Made by a program: the position numbers and the translations under genes. A stretch of 64,000 bases of DNA from Calonectria ilicicola (Eukaryota > Ascomycota > Sordariomycetes > Hypocreales > Nectriaceae): contig CP085833.1 of the NCBI GenBank assembly GCA_020809705.1, forward strand, positions 806,001 through 870,000, written 5' to 3'. The notes under the pieces were generated by a model. That model was not told the origin of the DNA, ran no database searches, and worked only from the letters and a program-made list of their open reading frames with translations. Of the stretch, positions 23,933 to 33,574 are shown piece after piece (positions within the stretch are counted from its first letter, which is position 1; each line of letters opens with the position of its first letter).

Positions 23933-24967
23933 TCACAGCTTCGCCTCCTCCTTCTTCCTCTCCTTGGACAAAACCGCCTGTGCATCAACGACAAGTGCAG
24001 CTTGGGTGCACAGCGCCACCACGTCTCCATCCGAGTCAAAGATGGTCACCTCGCAATCGAGACGCCCTCTCTGCAGCACTTTTGTCTCACCCCGCAGCCG
24101 CAGCCATTTTGCTCCCCCGGCGGGAAGCGCTTTCTTGATGTCGATGCTCATTGCCAGCGTCGGGAACCAAAAGAGGCTGTCAAACGCAAACCCGTCCCTG
24201 GGAACTGGCGCTTTTGGATCCGAAGGACGGAATGTCTCTACAACGAATGGCCCAGGCAAGTCAGCGAGGAATCCGAGCGAGGCGTTGTTGAAGCCATCGC
24301 CGTCGGCAAGTCGGACCCAAAAGTCCTGAGTGCCTAGGCGCATGGGGCCATTCTTGGGAACGTAAATCTCAATTGCCGCGAGTACCGCAGCCTTCTTCAT
24401 GAAGCGCATACTGAATCTCTTCCAATTGGGGTCATGGCCCGCGGCTAGCTTTTCCAAGTTTACTGGTGGAGGTGGATCTCTCCAGGCAAAAGTAGTGGGC
24501 AAGGTGAGACCGTGTTCGCTGTCATGGCGTGAATTGGTAACGTACGCCACCGACCGCTTCTTGGACTCTGACGTTATCCACGGGCTCTGCTCTAGTAGTA
24601 GCCCATCTTGATACAGTGTGATGTGCAAGACCGATGTACCACGCCCGAGCTTAGCCTCTTCAACAACAAAGACACTGCGCCCGGGGAGACTCGCCCCAAA
24701 GAACTGCCAATGTGCGGCTATTGAGTCAGGCTGCCCTCGAGGTCCCAGGTGCTCGCTTGCGACTCGGATAAATATGGCCGCAAGGTAGCCGCCCATGGAT
24801 ACTGCGATTTGTGTTTTTTGTGTTAGATTTAAACTAAATTTATGAAAGATGGGCAGGGGGTGCATACCTGAGCCCACACAAAAGGTCTTTGTAAGTGTGG
24901 CGGCGTAGGTGGACGAGTCGAGCCGGGTGACTCGTGAGTCCCTCTCAAGCGACACTGGGTTTTCCAT
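23933..24967 (-). CDS. Thioesterase-like superfamily protein (TesB/4HBT-type double hotdog)
   Basis: Two exons: 24868-24967 and 23933-24801 (322 aa). The 66 nt intron (donor GTATGC, acceptor CGCAG, branch TCTAAC) is a multiple of three without a stop, so the frame also reads through unspliced. Spliced, it gives FCVGSVSMGGYLAAIF. The order of blocks fits fungal acyl-CoA thioesterase II-like proteins: a SMGGYLAAI helix, a DSIAAHWQFFGASLPG strand, WVRLADGDG in the second hotdog, and FAFDSLFWFPTLAMSIDIKK followed by WLRLRGETKVLQRGR. Such enzymes hydrolyse acyl-CoA thioesters, but many fungal members are uncharacterised and I cannot assign catalytic residues. The ATG at 24967 is the first true ATG. 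It ends with a charged KERKKEEAKL tail; this is not a clear peroxisomal PTS1. Confidence 0.82.
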   Translation of the reverse strand: MENPVSLERDSRVTRLDSSTYAATLTKTFCVGSGMHPLPIFHKFSLNLTQKTQIAVSMGGYLAAIFIRVASEHLGPRGQPDSIAAHWQFFGASLPGRSVFVVEEAKLGRGTSVLHITLYQDGLLLEQSPWITSESKKRSVAYVTNSRHDSEHGLTLPTTFAWRDPPPPVNLEKLAAGHDPNWKRFSMRFMKKAAVLAAIEIYVPKNGPMRLGTQDFWVRLADGDGFNNASLGFLADLPGPFVVETFRPSDPKAPVPRDGFAFDSLFWFPTLAMSIDIKKALPAGGAKWLRLRGETKVLQRGRLDCEVTIFDSDGDVVALCTQAALVVDAQAVLSKERKKEEAKL

Positions 24968-25816
24968 TGCTGAATCCTTCAATTGGATCTTGATTGTCAA
25001 GAATTTCAGCTCGATTTGAAGAGGGCACAATGCGTTAAATAAAGAAATCCCAAGCTGGTGACGATAATCATGTCCCGTCCTCTTCTTGGCTACATGAGTC
25101 CATGGCTAACTAATGCTTCGGCCAGATGGCCCCACCGCTCAACCGCAAATCAACAGCGCCAGCAGAACCAATAGCAGTAGCAACAGAACCAACAGCAGTA
25201 GCAGCAGAACCAACAGCATATTGTGGATGCATAGAGCGGCAGGTGAGAGACAAGAGATAACATAAGACACAAAAACTAGCTTCTCAATAAAAACAATTGA
25301 TCGTAGAATTTATTTATCGTCCAAAAGGCCAAGCGTTTAAGAGATCCTAAAAGTGATATGAAAGAGCAAAGCTGATGCTTTGGCCTTGTTGATTTAGTGT
25401 ATAAGTGACTGTGTAAGCGCCTGGGAGGGGCTTTGGTATCTCATGTGTGTGTGTCCACTACTCGAATGGCTTGTCATGTTATTTGATGATCGGCATGCCG
25501 CTGCGTCAAATGGATCAAGGAGGCTAAGAGGGAACGCGGCGAGGGGAAAATCTGCATTCAAAAAATCCTAAGCGAAAACGATTAAATAAAATGTGAGTAA
25601 GTGTCATTAGGGTTGTTAAGTCGTTCCAACCGCGAGAATACAAACAGATGAGAAACCGCCGACAGAGATAAGCCTGCCGGCCCCACACAACACGGAACAA
25701 GGAACCTCTCTATCCTTCCAGCCCAATTATCCCAAATAATACCACAAGTCGAGCCAATAAACCAACCAAGGGAAAAAAGAAAAAAGAAAACCACGTAACA
25801 TTATGTGAGACACAAC
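24968..25816. other. Intergenic, no gene seen
   Basis: Between the thioesterase start and the 3' end of the N-acetyltransferase gene. It holds one short tandem repeat and AT-rich 3' flanking DNA. Confidence 0.6.
25160..25220. repeat. 21 nt tandem repeat, about three copies
   Basis: Units of the form CAGCAGAACCAACAGCAGTAG occur three times, the last incomplete, with a few substitutions. No coding role seen. Confidence 0.8.
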
Positions 25817-26818
25817 TTAGTCCTTGCCCAGGATCTCGGTTGCCGTCCCTCGGATTGCGTGCCTGTCCAGCTCCGACAGCTTGATGCCAAAGTACTTGCC
25901 GAGCGCCTTGACCCGCTCATACTCGGACTCGAACTGCACCTCGTACACTGTCACGCCTTCCGTCCGGAGCTTGAGCGTGCCCCCGGCCATGACCAGGACG
26001 CCGTTGATGTCCCCGTCGTCGTTGTCCCATCGGGTCAGAACCTCGAGTCTGCCGTGGGCTACCTTGAAGTCGTTCATGGTGGTGAAGCGCGTGCAGATCA
26101 GGTGCTGCCGCAGCTGGCTCGTGTGGAGTATCGACGGCGCCAGGTTCATGATCTGAATGTCCTCGGGCAGGAACTCAAAGTCGGTGAAGCAGTAAAGCGG
26201 CGTCCACTCCGTGTCGTATCCCGTGCGGCACTCGTAGATCCAGACCTTGCCTCGCCGGTTGGTGCCCTGGGGGATCAGATCGTACCTGAGCTGAACCTGC
26301 GTGTGCCCGATGTAGTGATGGGCCTCGAATTTGTGAGGATCCATCCTGATGGGGAGCAGGGGTGCATTAGCACCGAAGCCGACATCCACCAGATACTGCT
26401 CCTCGCCGATGGTGACAATGTTCACACAGTGCTCAAAGCCGCCATACTTGCCGTGCTTGGGATCAAACATGCGGGCTCCCGCAATGTAAGCTTCGAATCC
26501 CAAGGTGACCAGAAGTGTGTTGAAAAGGGTGTTGTTCTCTAGACAGTGGCCGCCCCGCCCCGGCTGTTCAATAATTTTGCTGTAGAGAATCTGCGGATCG
26601 ACATCGATAACTCGGTGCCAGGAGTAGTGAAGACCCAGGTTCTCAAAGGGTATGTTGCAGAGGTGGCACTTCTGGAGAAGCCGAAGGATGTCGAGCTGCC
26701 TATCCGGTGGGAGTTCGTCGACGCCAATGTTGGGCCGCTCATGGACTGGCACTCTGATGCGGGAAAAGTAGGGCTCGAGCTGCGAGCGGCGATACTTGGT
26801 ACGAACGGGCATCCGCAT
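25817..26818 (-). CDS. Arylamine N-acetyltransferase
   Basis: Single exon, 333 aa, from the ATG at 26818. The NAT catalytic triad is visible: Cys92 in RGGHCLENN, His130 in FEHCVNIV and Asp145 in YLVDVGFGA. The N-terminal IPFENLGLHY block (about 56-65) is also diagnostic. The enzyme transfers acetyl (or, in some fungi, malonyl) groups from CoA to aromatic amines through the Cys thioester, in the cytosol. In Fusarium and Podospora, NATs detoxify arylamine xenobiotics such as benzoxazinone-derived aminophenol; that role is inferred here, not shown. Length fits fungal NATs (about 300-340 aa). A second ATG two codons in cannot be ruled out. Confidence 0.95.
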   Translation of the reverse strand: MRMPVRTKYRRSQLEPYFSRIRVPVHERPNIGVDELPPDRQLDILRLLQKCHLCNIPFENLGLHYSWHRVIDVDPQILYSKIIEQPGRGGHCLENNTLFNTLLVTLGFEAYIAGARMFDPKHGKYGGFEHCVNIVTIGEEQYLVDVGFGANAPLLPIRMDPHKFEAHHYIGHTQVQLRYDLIPQGTNRRGKVWIYECRTGYDTEWTPLYCFTDFEFLPEDIQIMNLAPSILHTSQLRQHLICTRFTTMNDFKVAHGRLEVLTRWDNDDGDINGVLVMAGGTLKLRTEGVTVYEVQFESEYERVKALGKYFGIKLSELDRHAIRGTATEILGKD

Positions 26819-28829
26819 CTTGTCTTCTTTGGCTTTTTTTGGTCGTATGGTTTGTATTCAATACAATGTATAGATTCCGGATGAGGTCTCTTGTTCTTCG
26901 TCCTCTTTTTGCCTGTGATGTATGTGTGTGTAAGAAAGTGAGTTCTTTAGGACTCGATTGAGAAAAGCCGAGAATGCGGGAATCAGAATTGCCTGTGAGC
27001 GGATGGTGCGGAGGAAGAAGAAGACTGGATAGCTGTCGAGTCAAGGGAGGATTTTCCCGTAATCAACTGTGAGGAATGTGGGAGGCATCATGAACTAGGC
27101 GAGCCCATATGACCATTGCCCAAATGGGGCCGTGTGTCTCGGATTTTGAGCATCGCAGCTTATTAACACGAGGAGAGAGATGTTGGAGCTGAGTTAGTTG
27201 GCATGAAGTTGAAGTCATGTTTGTCCATTGTTTATTTATTTGTTTATATAGCGGAGAAACACAAGTTGGCGATGATAGCGACATTAGAACACGACGGGAC
27301 TTTTTGGAGTTTTCGTTCAAGCGCGCGCTAAGCTACCAGTAGACGACGGATGATAGCTCACTACCATGATTAGTAGCTGAAATTTAAAAAATTTCAGTTT
27401 AATTTGACTGAAGTAGACGTGTAAAAAAAAATATGTTACTGTAATTGGACTGTAATTGTACTTTAATGGTGACCCACACGAAGCTATGGGAGGAATTTGT
27501 CGGCTGCTCTTAATGGGAATGCCAGAGGCGCCGGAGCGCCGGATGAGTGCCTACCTCGGAGTCTTATAGGGGCTTAATTTAGATCATCAAATCGCCCTTG
27601 CTAGATAGTCGAGGCCGCAGCGTAGGACGGGTAAAACATGGCAAAGGGATTCATGATGTAATACAACCACTGCTACGTGAGACATGAGGGGACGGCATCA
27701 GAAAAAAAAGATATGCAAAGGCAAATTTGATTGTATTTAGCGTGCTTATTTTGCCCGAGTTGGGTTTGCATACAAGGGAAGAAGCATGAAGATGCAAGAA
27801 ACAAGGGATGGGTTGTTCCTACAAACGATGAGCATCAGTAGGACGATGGCGAAACCTGATCTGCGAATTTGCCACTCAAGAAGAATTCAAGGGGCTGTAC
27901 CTGATCGAGTGAGGCAACAAAAACCCAAATTATTATTTATTCTCGGTACCGCATTGATGCATGACAAAGAAATCATGATGCTCCTCTCAAACCTCGGTGA
28001 GATTAGATAGGCTTGTCACAACAGATGTGTGTGTATTGGTGGTGTCTGTATCGCAACCAGTTTTTTGCCACTAGAACACATTAATGACGCCATGGATATT
28101 TATGAATACTTCTTTGACATAATTCATAACGCGATAGTGAATCAAGTGAGAGAAGACAGGTTCATTATTTTATTCAGAGTCAGCCTGTAAGTCAGCCTTG
28201 TGGGGTTGCATCTTGCGATGCACATCAAAGGGGGAATTTCCATACCAACGGCGCTCTATGCGTTTTCCTACCCTCTTGGCAGTGGTAAAAGAGAGAGAGA
28301 GAGAGCCACTGGCTCCTGACTCTCCAATACCAAAGTCCCATTTTTGCCAAATGATGTCTTGCTGGCTGCTCTAAATATGGCTAATAATTGGGGGAAAGTC
28401 CTTCCTTAAGAAGGAAGCAATACTTCACCACTAAATACCAGTACAATAATTGAAATAATCGAGGGCCGAATTCGGGGGATGATTGCTCATTTTTTTCTTG
28501 GCTATAATGTTATGCGGCTCGTCAATATGGCCTTGAACCCTGCTGCATGCCTGAGTCATCCGGTGTTGACTGTGCCATGCGATACATGAAACGACCATGC
28601 TTTGCGATGCAGAGAGAAAAGAAAAAGATCGTTAAATGAAGAGAATTGCCACAGATTAATAAAATTAAACTCAGAAATTTGTATGTGTGGGTTTATTTCT
28701 TGAGAATCATATAGCGTGCAATGCATCATCTGTTGTTAGTCTGCATGCGAAGTGATTTGTACCGAGGGAACCTTTGTATTCTACTCATCTGACTAACTAC
28801 TCTGGTTCATCCACCTTGAGATAAACCAT
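26819..28829. other. AT-rich intergenic stretch, no gene seen
   Basis: Two kilobases, clearly AT-richer than the flanking genes, with one short perfect inverted repeat and a (GA) run near 28291. A 74-codon plus-strand frame at 27786-28010 has an ATG but no recognisable content and was not called. It could be decayed sequence. Confidence 0.55.
27377..27397. repeat. Perfect short inverted repeat
   Basis: Nine-base arms CTGAAATTT and AAATTTCAG are separated by three A residues, in an AT-rich gap far from either flanking start. May be chance. Confidence 0.6.
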
Positions 28830-29444
28830 CTAAGCCTTCATTCGAGGGGCTTCTCGCCGAGAAAACCCTGACTCATTTCCAGATAATCCCTTCTCCCGCA
28901 ATTTCTCAGCCCTCCTCTCCAGATAAGCAGCATATGGCGGCTTCGGGATGGTCTTGGCGGGGTCAGCCCATACTTCGTACCCGGTATCGGCCCATACAGC
29001 TAATTGAGTCATGAAGTTGGGGTTCGGTCTGATATTACGCTTCTTCTTGACGGCTTCCAGGATGGCTTCCAAGGACTGTTGGTGCTTCCGCATCAGGTAG
29101 GCTATGACAATGGTGGCAGAGCGAGAGACACCCATTGTACAATGAACAAGGACGTTCCCATCACGGCTCTTCTCCTCGATAAATTGGCACGTCTCGGCCA
29201 GAATGGGGAGGAGGTCTTGTGTTGAGTTATCCAGGGCCGTGATAAACATGTGCCGGTCCTCGGGCACCTGCACCCTGTTGGCCTTCATGGACCAGCATGT
29301 CGACTGGATGTTTGACAGTGAAATCATGGCAGTGACATTGTTGGCAGCCAGGATGGGGACATTGTACGAGCTCCCGAGATCGCCGATATAAATGTCGGGC
29401 TCAATCTCGGACATAGGAGGGTTAGGATTATCTGGCAATGCCAT
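28830..29444 (-). CDS. Dual-specificity protein phosphatase
   Basis: Single exon, 204 aa. The cysteine-phosphatase P-loop VHCTMGVSRSATIV places the nucleophile at Cys102 and the phosphate-binding Arg at 108. The general acid is probably Asp72 in TALDNSTQDLLP. The N-terminal IEPDIYIGDLGSS and the helix after the P-loop (AYLMRKHQQSLEAIL) are typical of the small atypical DUSP group. It should dephosphorylate phospho-Ser/Thr/Tyr proteins or another phosphorylated substrate. There are no targeting motifs and the C-terminal 40 residues are basic and disordered. The ATG at 29444 is the first in frame. Confidence 0.93.
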   Translation of the reverse strand: MALPDNPNPPMSEIEPDIYIGDLGSSYNVPILAANNVTAMISLSNIQSTCWSMKANRVQVPEDRHMFITALDNSTQDLLPILAETCQFIEEKSRDGNVLVHCTMGVSRSATIVIAYLMRKHQQSLEAILEAVKKKRNIRPNPNFMTQLAVWADTGYEVWADPAKTIPKPPYAAYLERRAEKLREKGLSGNESGFSRREAPRMKA

Positions 29445-30358
29445 GGTGGTTTAATTTGCCTGTCTGCTATGAGCCGGGAGATGGAAAGGAAAGTTGGCCA
29501 TGCCGGGAGGTTTGGGGGCGAAATGCGCTTTTGACTCTGCAGTTAGAGTTGGTGGCGCTGATTGAGTTGACAGGTCGCGGGCTACGTTATGGACCAAGAC
29601 ATTTTACTCAGCTGGAGGTTTTGGTATTGAGGGAAGTCAATGGAGGCATCTTTGCTCGCGATGGCTCCTCAACACCACTCGTTGACGCGACCTGTTTTAA
29701 TACGACGGGCCGGCATACTGGGATCGAGTAGCAGCCGCAATGCATGCAATCAATCAGCCTGTAAATCAGCCCTGTGGAGCGAGCTGTGGTGGCGGTGCGG
29801 CAGGGGGTTGCAAGGGGTTGCATGCTGCGGGGAAGGGCGGATAGCGGGTGAATTGTAGGTGGTCTTAGCAGCCTACACTGGCTGCACTGCCAGTTCCAGT
29901 AGCGGCCGACGGTCGCTGGAGGCCCTACAGCTCTTGGGGCTGAAAAAAGGGCCCTAGCGCTTAGCTCTCATATCTTGGAGCTCGCTTGAGGCGCAGAGCA
30001 CGTGTCCGTGTTGGCCTTGGATCTTAGGTCCTTTGGTAGGGTACGGTTCGACTCATCCGGCAGACAACACGGCCTGAGTCACTAAGGAAGCCAGAAACGA
30101 GCCAAGATGGTGGTGGAAATGAGCTACCATGGGTGCAGAGTACTACCTTCCTATGGCTATAAAGGATGCCATTGCGCCTGCTTCTTTTGCAACGACACAA
30201 TCATCATCATCAACCATCATTCCAAGTTGTTTGCTGGCGAACAGTTAGCAGTGAAGGTCACTTTGGCATAGTTGGAAACTTGACTTGAACAACAAGAGTT
30301 GACCTCCAACAGCCAAGTCTGCCCTTCACTAACTGATTTTACACATCCACTGCCCAGC
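29445..30358. other. Shared divergent promoter region
   Basis: Spacer of 914 bases between the divergent phosphatase and vWA gene starts. It contains a TATA-like site and no coding frame worth calling. Confidence 0.6.
30158..30163 (+). promoter_or_regulatory. TATA-like box of the vWA-RBR gene
   Basis: TATAAA in the context GGCTATAAAGG, about 196 bases before the ATG at 30359, followed by CA-rich leader sequence. Position fits a fungal core promoter; not proven. Confidence 0.45.
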
Positions 30359-33300
30359 ATGGCGACTACAAAGGGTGCTCACGACCTATTAGTCGTGCTT
30401 GATGGCACCGGCTCCATGGGCAACTTCGTCCAGGCCCTCAACAAGTCACTTCCCGAGATCCTCAGCCTTTCAGCACTTACAGGCTGCTTCGAACGCATTG
30501 GCATTGTAGTATATCGAGACTACTGCGGCGGAAACCTCGTCGACTGGTCAGGGTGGTGCTCTCCCTCCGGTGCCGTGACTGGTGATGACATCATCTCCCA
30601 GGAGCTTGTACTGAAGATGGCGAGCGACATCGTCGCGGACTGGGGAGGAGATTGGCCCGAGGCCACCAAGACTGGCCTTGCTAAGGCTTACGAAGAGATG
30701 CGAGAGGATGCAACCACCATTGTCCTGCTCTATACCGACGCTCCTCCCCACTTTAAGGCTACTTCCAGCGACGGTCCAAATTACACCAAGGAGAAGCAGA
30801 AGCTCTCCAAGGAAGACTCATTCTCCGGCTTCGGTCCTCGTTTCGTCGACTGGGTGTCTGCTGCTCACACATTCAAGAATGGCCCCAAGCGGGGAGTCGT
30901 TTTCAGCATTCTCAGCCACGCATATGTCAGCTCTTATACCCCATACTTGTACCTCTCGACTATAACGGGTGGGGCTTCATTCTCCATTGATACCGTCACC
31001 CCAAACATCATTTCTCAGTTGACCATGGGCGTCTTGCTCACTTGGATGGGCGCCGGAAAGGCGGTCGAGGGCGATGGCACCAAAGTTGGCAACATCAAGG
31101 AATATCGCAAGGCCGAAGACCTCGAGAAAGCCAAGTCCGAAATTGATCCCATTCTGAACAAGTACTTGGCAACCGGGCACATTGGCGCCAACCACAACTT
31201 GGTCGGTCACAATGTTGGAAATCGCACCCTCTCTCTCAAGGACATGCCCACAGTCCTCAAGACTCGTGGCCCAAGTGTTAAGAACTTTGCCAAGCGGTAT
31301 GTCGATGACCAGGCCTATAAGCAGCTTGCAGTGGATCAGCTCCGCCGGATAATCAACACCAATGTCTCGGCCGTCTCGGTTAACCCCATCTTTGGTACTC
31401 TTTGGCGAACGGTGTGCAACGACCGTGCCAATGAAGCTCGCGATGGTTTGCTTGCAGACTTCAGTCGCCAGATCGAACGAATCGAGGACGCAACTGAAAA
31501 GGCTCGGATGAAAGCCTGGTTGGAGGAATCTTACAACTACAAGGCTGAGATTCAGGCTGAAATCGCCAAGGTCCCGGAAGAGGATCGATTTCCTATCGTC
31601 TTCCTGGATCCCACCGCCAAGTTTGGTAGTGTGGCCGACGAGGAGGAAGATGGAGATGACAACCGCCCAATCAACAAATTCACACGAGGAGAGCTTTTGG
31701 AAATCGGTCGATCGTGCGACTATCGTATCCTGCGCCGGTTGGGCAAGGTGTTGACCCGACTCAGCTATGTCGAAAAGGCAGAAGACATGCCTGCCCACAT
31801 CAAGTCTGCAAAGGCACACAAGGTCCCCCAGATCCCAATGGCACTAGCTAAGCCCAAGTACAAGCGACAGTTCTGGAAGATACTTCTACACGCCGTCCTT
31901 CCTGGAACCATGGTCACGGCCCGACCAGCTGCCATCCTTGCCGCCCTTGCTCTGAGAATGGGCATTGTTCCCCTGAGGGATGTCGCCGACCAGGAGCTCA
32001 TGTCATTCCACGACCGCTGGAATACGATTGACATTCCTGAAACATGGAATGTGGGATGCTTGGGACTGTTGCTTGATGCTGATCGGGACTTTGAGAGACG
32101 CGTCACTGAAGGCATCACGAAGCGCCCAACTCCCGAATCCGTCATTTTGAAGGCTGAAGACCGACGGTTGTTCTCGACGCTGGTAGACTACAAACTGCTA
32201 GAGTTCAACCTCAAGACGACTTTGCAAGCCAAGATTGGTTGGACTCCTGAAAAGTCCAAGGCGGCCCTCGGCCCAGTGGTTGTGTGTCGCGAGTGCAAGT
32301 TTCCTCGATCGGTCACAATCATGTCTGCCAACGGCATCTGTGGTATTTGTACACGATTCTGCAGCTGTATCGTCTGTACCAGATCCGATGACCATGAAAT
32401 TCGTGCCAAGACCAACGTTTCAGTTGGCGACACTGAGAAATCGATGGGTTATTGGGTTGAATGTGGGCGAGTACAGTGCCGAGCGCAGTATGTTGTCTAC
32501 AATCCCAGCGCTCTCAACGTTCGCCCCAAGTGCTTTTACTGTCGCCACGACGAGGGTAAGTCAAACCATGGACCAGCCCCTGTTGTTGAATGCACAAAGT
32601 GCTTGAACCGGGTTATCTGGCCCAAGGAGTACCGTCCTAAGAACACAGACCTTTCCAAGTTTGAGTGCTACGGTTGTGCCTCAAATGTTGTAACAATTAT
32701 CAGCCAGGACACTACAGCAGAGAGCCTCACCAAGGAAAACGGCTCCAAGTGGCTTTTGAGAAACGACGGAGATGCCATCGCCGCAGCTTTCAATGGGCGA
32801 TCTCTCTTTTACACAGCATCTCAGTGTGACTTGGCCAACTTGCCTGACAAGGTCGAAATCCTTCCTGCCGAGTTCGAATCAGCACTCACAATCACCGGAA
32901 AGCTAGTACGCAACCAGCCAGAACTCAAGGCAGCTCTCGGAGATTGGGTTGGATCCCGCCGAACCGAATCTGGGGTTTGCAGCCTGTGCTTTTCGAATGT
33001 ACGCAAGGCTGATCTCCGCCGGGCATGTGGCCGGAATGGCTGTCATCAGCTCATTTGCAACGGGTGTATCAAGGATTGGTACGGGCTCAATGCTCGCGGT
33101 CGCATTATCAACATTGCCGCTCTGTCTTGTGCATTCTGTCGCCGGCGTCCAACCCCCAAGACAATTGGACCATTCGGCCTTGCCGGCGTGGGCGATTTGC
33201 GCAAGGCTGTTGAGGAGGCGGGATCCTGGGTATATGCCTGGTGCAACTCCTGCGGATTCGCCAAGCCATATGTGGAACGGGCTTGTGCTGCGGGTGCGCC

Positions 33301-33574
33301 TGCAGAGTTGACTGACTGGAACTGTGCCGAGTGTACGCTCAGCGACTCCAAGGTTGTTGTAACCAAGGCCTGCCCTGGATGCACGGCAGAGACGATGAAA
33401 GTGGCTGGGTGTGACCACATTACCTGCCTTTGCGGAACTCACTGGTGCTTTGAGTGTGGGAAGAATACTGGGCCGGAGGGCATCTATCCACACATTGCTG
33501 AGGAGCACAATGGTAATTACAATATTTGGGATGCTGACGACGACGATGAGGGTGGTTGGGCCCACGACGATTAA
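30359..33574 (+). CDS. vWA-domain protein with C-terminal RING-IBR-RING2-like array (putative RBR E3 ligase)
   Basis: Single exon of 1071 aa from the first true ATG. Residues 1-220 form a von Willebrand A-type domain: LLVVLDGTGSM carries a MIDAS-like D15-x-T17-x-S19, and LLYTDAPPHF gives a later acidic loop. The middle (about 300-600) is helical and unassigned. A first Cys cluster lies at about 640-745 (CRECKFP, CGICTRFCSCIVC, CFYCRHDE). A RING-like segment follows at about 874-927 (CSLC, CGRNGCHQLICNGC, CAFC), then an IBR-like pair at about 962-992 (WCNSCGF, NCAEC). RING2 is at 1005-1034 (CPGC, then VAGCDHITCLCGTHWCFECG). In RBR ligases the GC-D/M-H Cys of RING2 accepts ubiquitin; here that is Cys1018. 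The tail is very acidic (DADDDDEGG). Ubiquitin ligase activity is inference from the motif. Confidence 0.85.
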   Translation: MATTKGAHDLLVVLDGTGSMGNFVQALNKSLPEILSLSALTGCFERIGIVVYRDYCGGNLVDWSGWCSPSGAVTGDDIISQELVLKMASDIVADWGGDWPEATKTGLAKAYEEMREDATTIVLLYTDAPPHFKATSSDGPNYTKEKQKLSKEDSFSGFGPRFVDWVSAAHTFKNGPKRGVVFSILSHAYVSSYTPYLYLSTITGGASFSIDTVTPNIISQLTMGVLLTWMGAGKAVEGDGTKVGNIKEYRKAEDLEKAKSEIDPILNKYLATGHIGANHNLVGHNVGNRTLSLKDMPTVLKTRGPSVKNFAKRYVDDQAYKQLAVDQLRRIINTNVSAVSVNPIFGTLWRTVCNDRANEARDGLLADFSRQIERIEDATEKARMKAWLEESYNYKAEIQAEIAKVPEEDRFPIVFLDPTAKFGSVADEEEDGDDNRPINKFTRGELLEIGRSCDYRILRRLGKVLTRLSYVEKAEDMPAHIKSAKAHKVPQIPMALAKPKYKRQFWKILLHAVLPGTMVTARPAAILAALALRMGIVPLRDVADQELMSFHDRWNTIDIPETWNVGCLGLLLDADRDFERRVTEGITKRPTPESVILKAEDRRLFSTLVDYKLLEFNLKTTLQAKIGWTPEKSKAALGPVVVCRECKFPRSVTIMSANGICGICTRFCSCIVCTRSDDHEIRAKTNVSVGDTEKSMGYWVECGRVQCRAQYVVYNPSALNVRPKCFYCRHDEGKSNHGPAPVVECTKCLNRVIWPKEYRPKNTDLSKFECYGCASNVVTIISQDTTAESLTKENGSKWLLRNDGDAIAAAFNGRSLFYTASQCDLANLPDKVEILPAEFESALTITGKLVRNQPELKAALGDWVGSRRTESGVCSLCFSNVRKADLRRACGRNGCHQLICNGCIKDWYGLNARGRIINIAALSCAFCRRRPTPKTIGPFGLAGVGDLRKAVEEAGSWVYAWCNSCGFAKPYVERACAAGAPAELTDWNCAECTLSDSKVVVTKACPGCTAETMKVAGCDHITCLCGTHWCFECGKNTGPEGIYPHIAEEHNGNYNIWDADDDDEGGWAHDD

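Noticed and set aside
27786..28010. 74-codon ATG-initiated frame in an AT-rich gap
   Set aside because: No motif, no codon bias like the neighbouring genes and no splice context.
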